Shown here piece by piece: positions 50,417 to 54,703 of a DNA stretch of 54,703 bases. How positions within the stretch are numbered: the first letter of the stretch is position 1; each line of letters begins with the position of its first letter. The notes beneath the pieces are model-generated. The model searched no databases. It worked only from the letters and a program-made list of their open reading frames with translations, and was not told the origin of the DNA. Source of the stretch: Cytophagia bacterium (lineage in GTDB: Bacteria; Bacteroidota; Bacteroidia; Cytophagales; Spirosomataceae); contig REAB01000083.1 in NCBI GenBank assembly GCA_004293645.1, positions 1-54,703 on the forward strand. Reading direction: 5' to 3'. Both the position numbers and the translations under genes were made by a program.

Positions 50417-50455
50417 AAGCGATTTTAGTGCCATAGTACCACCTTAAAATCGCTT
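50417..50455. terminator. Hairpin at the end of the restriction island
   Basis: AAGCGATTTTA (50417-50427) and TAAAATCGCTT (50445-50455) are perfect 11-bp arms with a 17-nt loop. The hairpin lies between the island and the next gene. The remaining 60 bp before that gene are AT-rich and show nothing else. Confidence 0.7.
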
Positions 50456-50515
50456 GCATTGTGAAAATCATTTAAAATTCTACTACTTTTAAATTTTCAA
50501 ATCTAAATTCATCTC

Positions 50516-50929
50516 ATGGAAATTCTGGTACACGCTCATTCTGGTTTACGCTACGTAGTTTTAGGGCTCCTGTTGGGGGCCATCGCTATTGCATTCTCTA
50601 AAAAAGACGCAGGCACGTCAAAAATTTATCTATTTGCCATGGTTTCCACCCACGTGCAATTGTTGCTGGGTTTAGCACTTTACACTTGGAGTCCAAAAGT
50701 AAATTTTAGCATGATGAAAGACGCTTTTTATCGTTTTTACAACGTCGAGCACCTCACAGGCATGATTATCGCCATTGTTTTGATAACCATTGGCTACTCG
50801 AAAGCCAAGCGCATGAACACCGCCAAACGCCACAAAACGGTGCTGCTGTTTTATTCGTTGGGTTTGCTCATTATTTTGGCTTCTATTCCGTGGCCTTTCC
50901 GCGCCAATTTGGGCGGTTCTTGGTTCTGA
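50516..50929 (+). CDS. Small four-helix membrane protein, cytochrome-b-like
   Basis: The 137-aa protein has four transmembrane helices (VVLGLLLGAIAIAFS, FAMVSTHVQLLLGLALYTW, MIIAIVLITIGYSKA, VLLFYSLGLLIILASIPWPF). Histidines sit near helix ends: HAHSGLRY at the start, STHVQLLLG and VEHLTGMI. Homologues in Bacteroidota are often named cytochrome B, but heme binding is not proven for them and the role is unknown. It is followed by a CCTAA repeat and the sugar transporter gene on the same strand. Confidence 0.65.
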   Translation: MEILVHAHSGLRYVVLGLLLGAIAIAFSKKDAGTSKIYLFAMVSTHVQLLLGLALYTWSPKVNFSMMKDAFYRFYNVEHLTGMIIAIVLITIGYSKAKRMNTAKRHKTVLLFYSLGLLIILASIPWPFRANLGGSWF

Positions 50930-50963
50930 AAATCGTTTTGCAATCAATTTCTTCATTCCCAAT

Positions 50964-51004
50964 TAACCTAACCTAACCTAACCTAACCTAACCTATCCTA
51001 TCCT
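50964..51004. repeat. 5-bp tandem repeat CCTAA before the sugar transporter gene
   Basis: About six CCTAA units are followed by two CCTAT units. They end about 9 nt before the ATG at 51013. A short pure array at this place can change length by slippage and so alter the leader of the transporter mRNA. Confidence 0.85.
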
Positions 51005-51012
51005 CTACCTCA

Positions 51013-52218
51013 ATGAGTCCATCTAAAAACTACACGGGTCCGCTAATTATCGTCGGTATTTTATTTTTTTGCTTTGGTTTTGTAACGTGGGTCAATGGCA
51101 CGCTCATCGCATTTTTCAAATCGTCGCTCAGCCTGACCAATACGCAGTCGCTGCTGGTAACGTTTGCCTTTTTCATTTCTTATTTCGTGATGGCCATTCC
51201 GTCGTCTTGGGTGTTGAAAAAAACAGGTTTCAAAAACGGAATGTCGTTGGGGCTGTTTGCCATGGCCATTGGCGCTATGTTGTTTGTGCCAGCCGCCAAC
51301 ACGCAGTCTTACGAGCTGTTTTTGTTGGGACTTTTTATAATAGGAACTGGCCTGGCGCTGCTCCAAACGGCCTCCAATCCTTACGCCACCATCTTAGGCC
51401 CGCGCGAAAGTGCCGCTCAACGCATCAGTATTTTGGGCGTGGCCAACAAAACAGCGGGCATCATTGCGCAGTACGTTTTTGGGGCTATTTTGTTGGGTTC
51501 GTCGGCAACGGTTGACCCTAACCCGCTGCAAAAAGTGGTTGTGCCTTACATCGTCATCAGCGTAGTTTTGGTCATTTTGGGGGTGTTAATTCGTTTTTCG
51601 ACACTTCCCGAAGTAAGCGAAGAAGAAGAAGGCGCACCCACCGATTTGAACAGCAACCGAAGCAGCGTTTGGCAGTTCCCCAGTTTGGTATTGGGGGTTT
51701 TGGCTTTGTTTTTTTACGTAGGTGCGGAGGTTATCGCAGGCGACACCATCATCAACTATGGCGTGTCTAAAGGATTCGACATTGAAGAAGCCAAACTCTT
51801 TGGCACCTATACGCTTTACGCCATGCTGGCGGGCTACATAGCAGGTATTGTGTTCATTCCCAAAATGTTATCTCAGCAAACTGCCCTGCGCTTTTCGGCC
51901 ATTTCGGGCATTGTTTTTACTGCTGCTGCCGTCTTGACCGACGGTTTTGCGTCGGTTTTGTGCGTGGCACTGCTGGGTTTGTCCAATGCACTGGTTTGGC
52001 CTGCGGTTTGGCCTTTGGCTTTAAATGGTTTGGGCAAGTTTACCAAAATTGGCTCGGCTATGCTCATTATGGCCATTGCGGGTGGGGCTGTTTTGCCGCT
52101 CATTTACGGCAGTTTGGCCGATGCTTTCAATACCCAACAAGCCTATTGGTTTATGGCAGTTTGTTATTTGTACATTTTATACTACGCCCTGTCTGGCCAC
52201 AAAAAAACAAGTTGGTAA
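51013..52218 (+). CDS. Sugar:proton symporter, FucP/GluP-type MFS transporter
   Basis: The 401-aa protein has 12 predicted transmembrane helices. The sequence FFCFGFVTWVNGTLIAFFKS at the start and LALLQTASNPYATILGPRES, then AAQRISILGVANKTAGI, are hallmarks of the FucP/GluP (glucose/galactose, L-fucose) subfamily, including the conserved N-P in ASNPY. The second half has FFYVGAEVIAGDTIINYG and LSNALVWPAVWPLALNGLGK. It imports a hexose-type sugar with protons. It lies 4 bp before a GHMP sugar kinase gene, so uptake and phosphorylation are coupled in one unit. The exact sugar is not decided. Confidence 0.92.
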   Translation: MSPSKNYTGPLIIVGILFFCFGFVTWVNGTLIAFFKSSLSLTNTQSLLVTFAFFISYFVMAIPSSWVLKKTGFKNGMSLGLFAMAIGAMLFVPAANTQSYELFLLGLFIIGTGLALLQTASNPYATILGPRESAAQRISILGVANKTAGIIAQYVFGAILLGSSATVDPNPLQKVVVPYIVISVVLVILGVLIRFSTLPEVSEEEEGAPTDLNSNRSSVWQFPSLVLGVLALFFYVGAEVIAGDTIINYGVSKGFDIEEAKLFGTYTLYAMLAGYIAGIVFIPKMLSQQTALRFSAISGIVFTAAAVLTDGFASVLCVALLGLSNALVWPAVWPLALNGLGKFTKIGSAMLIMAIAGGAVLPLIYGSLADAFNTQQAYWFMAVCYLYILYYALSGHKKTSW

Positions 52219-52222
52219 CAGC

Positions 52223-53287
52223 ATGAGAATATCCACTCCTGGCCGCATTTGTTTGTTTGGCGAACACCAAGACTATTTAGGACTTCCCGTGGTAGCAGCG
52301 GCCATTTCGCGGCGCATTGGCATAGAAAGCAAAGCGCGGAACGACCAAAAAATCGTGATTGACCAGCCCGACATTGGGCATACCGAAACCTTTGAACTGT
52401 CGGAAACTTGGCCTTACAACAAAAAGCGCGATTATTTTAGAAGTACCATCAACGTACTCAAAAAACGTGGCTTTGTGTTTAGCCAGGGCATTGAGTGCCG
52501 CGTCAGTGGCAATATTCCCATCAATTCTGGCACTTCGAGTTCGTCGGCGTTGGTCGTAACTTGGGTGCATACCCTCATCAAGTGGTGCGACAACCCGCGC
52601 GAGGTGTCGGCCAAAGAAATGGGCGAAATAGCCAACGAAGCCGAAGTACTGGAATTTGGCGAGCCAGGCGGCATGATGGACCACTACTCTACGGCCTGTG
52701 GCAACGTCATTTACTTGGAGTCTATACCGCAAATCAAAGTCGAAACCCTCCAACCCCAATTGGGTGCTTTTGTGCTGGGCGACTCGCAACAGCCCAAAGA
52801 TACGCTCGGCATTTTGAGCCGATGCCGCTACGGCATGGAGGCTATTTTGGCAAAAGTTACCGCTTTTGATGCCCATTTTTCCATTTTTGACACCCCCGCC
52901 CAACAAGCCAACGACTACCGTAAACTGCTAACCGAAGACGAATTTGGCCTCTTTAGCGCCAACTTGGCCGACCGCGATATTTTACGAGCGGGCAAAAAAC
53001 TGTTGCAAAACGGAGCTATGGACGACCAGCAGTTCGGCCAATTGCTCTACCAACATTTTGAAAACCTCCGCGATTACAAGCGCACCTCAACGCCCAAAAT
53101 AAACCGAATGATGGAAGCGGCCTTGCAAGCGGGCGCGCTGGGCGGCAAAATAAACGGCTCGGGCGGCGGTGGCTGTATGTTTGTGTATGCCCCCACGCAC
53201 GCCCACGCCGCCGCCGAGGCCATCGAAAGCGTAGGTGGAAAAGCCTACATCATTCAAATAGACGCGGGTACGCGCGTTGATTCATAA
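52223..53287 (+). CDS. GHMP-family sugar kinase, galactokinase-like
   Basis: The 354-aa kinase has the three GHMP motifs. The N-terminal motif STPGRICLFGEHQDYLGLPV resembles the galactokinase GR-x-N-x-I-GEH-x-DY signature. The ATP loop is INSGTSSSSALVVTW. The C-terminal motif is GGKINGSGGGGCMFVYA. The acidic residue region NEAEVLEFGEPGGMMDHYS matches sugar-1-kinases. The longer frame from 52025 overlaps the transporter, so I chose ATG 52223, 4 bp after its stop. It is likely to phosphorylate the sugar imported by the transporter; galactose, fucose and heptose derivatives are all possible. Confidence 0.87.
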   Translation: MRISTPGRICLFGEHQDYLGLPVVAAAISRRIGIESKARNDQKIVIDQPDIGHTETFELSETWPYNKKRDYFRSTINVLKKRGFVFSQGIECRVSGNIPINSGTSSSSALVVTWVHTLIKWCDNPREVSAKEMGEIANEAEVLEFGEPGGMMDHYSTACGNVIYLESIPQIKVETLQPQLGAFVLGDSQQPKDTLGILSRCRYGMEAILAKVTAFDAHFSIFDTPAQQANDYRKLLTEDEFGLFSANLADRDILRAGKKLLQNGAMDDQQFGQLLYQHFENLRDYKRTSTPKINRMMEAALQAGALGGKINGSGGGGCMFVYAPTHAHAAAEAIESVGGKAYIIQIDAGTRVDS

Positions 53288-53306
53288 ACAATGTTTTTGG
53301 CAAGAA

Positions 53307-53337
53307 TTGGGTAATACGTATTTTTTTACTACTTTTG
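53307..53337 (+). promoter_or_regulatory. Bacteroidetes-type promoter of the rpsF operon
   Basis: TTG (53307-53309) and TACTTTTG (53330-53337) are spaced 20 nt apart, a very good match to the Bacteroidetes consensus. The ATG of rpsF lies 52 nt downstream, leaving a short leader. Confidence 0.75.
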
Positions 53338-53389
53338 CACCCTCATTTACAATTATTTCGTTTTATCAATTTAAATTTTCGTCAAAATT

Positions 53390-53770
53390 ATGGCTAAAAA
53401 CCAGTATGAGACGGTGTTCATCTTAACTCCCGTTTTATCTGATCAACAGATGAAGGACACCGTCGACAAGTTCCGCAAACTCTTAACTGACAATGGCGCG
53501 GAGTTTGTTCACGAAGACATTTGGGGCTTGCGCAAGTTGGCATACCCAATCCAGAACAAAAACACGGGCTTCTACGCTTTGTTTGAGTACAAAGCAGAGC
53601 CAACCGCCATTGAGCCACTCAATGTTGAGTTTCGCCGCGATGAGCGCGTCATGCGCGACCTTACTATTGTGATGGACAAGCACCACATTGCTTATGCCGA
53701 GCGTCGTCGCAGTGGTTTAATAGGTATCAAAAAAACAAACGAAGAAGCTAAGGAGGGCGCTGCCGCATGA
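53390..53770 (+). CDS. rpsF: 30S ribosomal protein S6
   Basis: S6 is a 126-aa protein that binds 16S rRNA together with S18 on the platform of the small subunit. [20 protein letters not shown], then [40 protein letters not shown] and [15 protein letters not shown] are the family core. The C-terminal tail ([15 protein letters not shown]) is acidic and variable. It begins the operon rpsF-rpsR-rplI; its stop overlaps the rpsR start as ATGA, which couples production of the S6/S18 pair. Confidence 0.97.
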   Translation: MAKNQYETVFILTPVLSDQQMKDTVDKFRKLLTDNGAEFVHEDIWGLRKLAYPIQNKNTGFYALFEYKAEPTAIEPLNVEFRRDERVMRDLTIVMDKHHIAYAERRRSGLIGIKKTNEEAKEGAAA

Positions 53771-54021
53771 CAACACTCGTAAACGACCCATTGGAGCGGA
53801 CGCAAAGCCGCAAAAAATATTGCCGCTTCAAGAAAGCTGGCATTAAGTTTATTGACTACAAAGACGGCAACTTCTTGCTGAAATTGGTAAACGACCAGGG
53901 TAAAATTTTACCCCGCCGCCTCACAGGTACGAGTTTGAAGTACCAACGTAAAGTATCGCAGGCCATCAAACGCGCTCGCCACTTAGGGTTGTTGCCCTAC
54001 GTAGCCGACAACATGAAGTAA
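53767..54021 (+). CDS. rpsR: 30S ribosomal protein S18
   Basis: An 84-aa basic protein. [20 protein letters not shown], then [40 protein letters not shown] and LPYV are the S18 signature. The start overlaps the rpsF stop by 4 nt. The single Cys in the N-terminal YCRF is of the retained zinc-independent type. It is standard in all respects. Confidence 0.97.
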   Translation: MTTLVNDPLERTQSRKKYCRFKKAGIKFIDYKDGNFLLKLVNDQGKILPRRLTGTSLKYQRKVSQAIKRARHLGLLPYVADNMK

Positions 54022-54045
54022 TCAACGTAAAGGCACAAAACGACA

Positions 54046-54486
54046 ATGGAAATTATATTAAAGACAGATATTGCTGGCTTAGGCTACAAAAACGACGTGG
54101 TAGCGGTCAAGCCAGGCTATGGTCGCAACTACTTGATTCCGCAAGGATTTGCCGACATGGCAACTTCATCGAACAAGAAAATTTTGGCCGAAAACTTGAA
54201 ACAAGCGGCCCACAAAGCCGATAAACTCAAGAAAGATGCCGAAGAAATGGCTGCTGCCATTGGCGAAATCGTATTGGACATAGCCGCCAAAGCGGGCGAA
54301 AACGGAAAAATATTTGGTCGTGTTACCAACACCCAAATTGCCGATGTTCTCAAAGCAAAAGGTTTCAACATTGACCGTAAGAAAATTACGGTTGAAGACG
54401 TAAAAACCATCGGCGTTTACAAAGCAGTGATTGACCTTCACAAGGAAGTGAAGCACCCCATCTCAGTAAACGTAGTAGCAGAATAA
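54046..54486 (+). CDS. rplI: 50S ribosomal protein L9
   Basis: At 146 aa it has the two-domain L9 shape. MEIILKTDIAGLGYKNDVVA, then VKPGYGRNYLIPQGFADMAT is the N-terminal rRNA-binding domain. A long connecting helix (KKILAENLKQAAHKADKLKK) follows. The C-terminal domain ends IGVYKAVIDLHKEVKHPISV. It ends the operon 21 nt before a strong terminator. Confidence 0.97.
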   Translation: MEIILKTDIAGLGYKNDVVAVKPGYGRNYLIPQGFADMATSSNKKILAENLKQAAHKADKLKKDAEEMAAAIGEIVLDIAAKAGENGKIFGRVTNTQIADVLKAKGFNIDRKKITVEDVKTIGVYKAVIDLHKEVKHPISVNVVAE

Positions 54487-54507
54487 AAAACTGTACGCTT
54501 TATACCA

Positions 54508-54543
54508 AAAAAGGTGTTCTTTGCAGAACACCTTTTTTGTTTT
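54508..54543 (+). terminator. Intrinsic terminator of the ribosomal operon
   Basis: AAAAAGGTGTTCT (54508-54520) and AGAACACCTTTTTT (54525-54538) form a 13-bp stem with a TTGC loop, followed by GTTTTTTT. It is a classical intrinsic terminator. Confidence 0.92.
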
Positions 54544-54703
54544 TTTGGAGAATTTCGTAAACCTTGGCCTTTACTTATCTCAAACTTTCTCATTTTGACC
54601 AAGAAGCGTCGTAGGTTTGTGTTAACAAAATAAAATTTGGCAAAAAGAGCATACCGTTAAGAAGCTGGTAGTAAAATACCGAAAACATGGAGGTACTCTT
54701 TTT
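54544..54703. other. Terminal 160 bp without a recognisable gene
   Basis: AT-rich sequence follows the terminator. An ATG at 54686 (ATGGAGGTACTC) could open a gene leaving the window, but only six codons are visible. No other signal is seen. Confidence 0.3.

Noticed and set aside
50964..51004. Telomere-like CCTAA repeats
   Set aside because: It is a short internal array between two co-directional genes, not at a molecule end, so it is better read as an ordinary 5-bp tandem repeat.
52025..52222. N-terminal extension of the GHMP kinase
   Set aside because: It overlaps the last 190 nt of the transporter gene in another frame and lies before the standard STPGRICLFGEH start.

Overview
The window is a chromosomal segment of a Bacteroidota bacterium, most likely a Cytophagales/Spirosomataceae-type organism; no species can be named. 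The support is a SusC/SusD pair, a metallopeptidase with a type IX secretion (T9SS) C-terminal tail, BatA/B-type VWA and DUF349 proteins, Bacteroidetes-type promoters (TTG/TTTG, about 20-24 nt, TAnnTTTG), and the rpsF-rpsR-rplI cluster driven by such a promoter. Genes lie on both strands in short units. Many intergenic gaps hold short tandem repeats (5, 7, 8 or 14 bp units) or hairpins.

Layout. 1-14.9 kb is mostly housekeeping: lipA, an OsmC-type protein, GH25 lysozyme, a NhaD-type antiporter, nadC, ruvC, a flippase-like membrane protein, argC, an MBL-fold hydrolase, a CNNM/CorC-type protein, a Nudix hydrolase, ogt, an aspartate-type aminotransferase and a VWA membrane protein. 15.0-22.4 kb is a nutrient-uptake locus: susD and susC, a divergent AraC regulator and a gluconokinase-type FGGY kinase. 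22.4-22.9 kb holds a decayed transposase tail, tRNA-Thr(TGT) and a broken tRNA-Thr copy carrying two GC-rich micro-insertions. 22.9-36.4 kb is again mostly housekeeping: DUF349, pdxH, MerR, cysteine desulfurase, acyltransferase, PadR with a HAAS-like membrane partner, DUF456, Uma2, a flavoprotein reductase, thioesterase, ABM, a GT39-like protein and a Gfo/Idh/MocA oxidoreductase. 36.5-38.1 kb is a PagL-like outer-membrane deacylase flanked by inverted repeats of about 160-180 bp, followed by a T9SS-secreted M4 peptidase.

41.5-50.5 kb is an accessory island. A detached GatB C-terminal fragment sits at its left edge and an unidentified gene tail at its right edge. Between them, all on the + strand, lie a type I restriction-modification locus (hsdR, hsdS, hsdM), a PrrC/RloC-type anticodon-nuclease-like ATPase translationally coupled to hsdS, and a Y1 (REP-associated, RAYT-like) transposase. 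GGGGC/GCCCC palindromes fill the gaps hsdR-hsdS, prrC-like to RAYT, and RAYT-hsdM. HsdM itself carries an in-frame GC-rich hairpin insertion. 50.5-54.5 kb returns to a small cytochrome-b-like membrane protein, a FucP-type sugar transporter with a GHMP sugar kinase, and the ribosomal genes.

The two most unusual signals are the restriction/anticodon-nuclease/RAYT-REP island and a recurring class of GC-rich micro-insertions. The latter contain a 4-bp stem with a 4-nt loop and interrupt otherwise conserved sequences (the tRNA-Thr copy and both inverted-repeat arms); a related hairpin lies inside hsdM.
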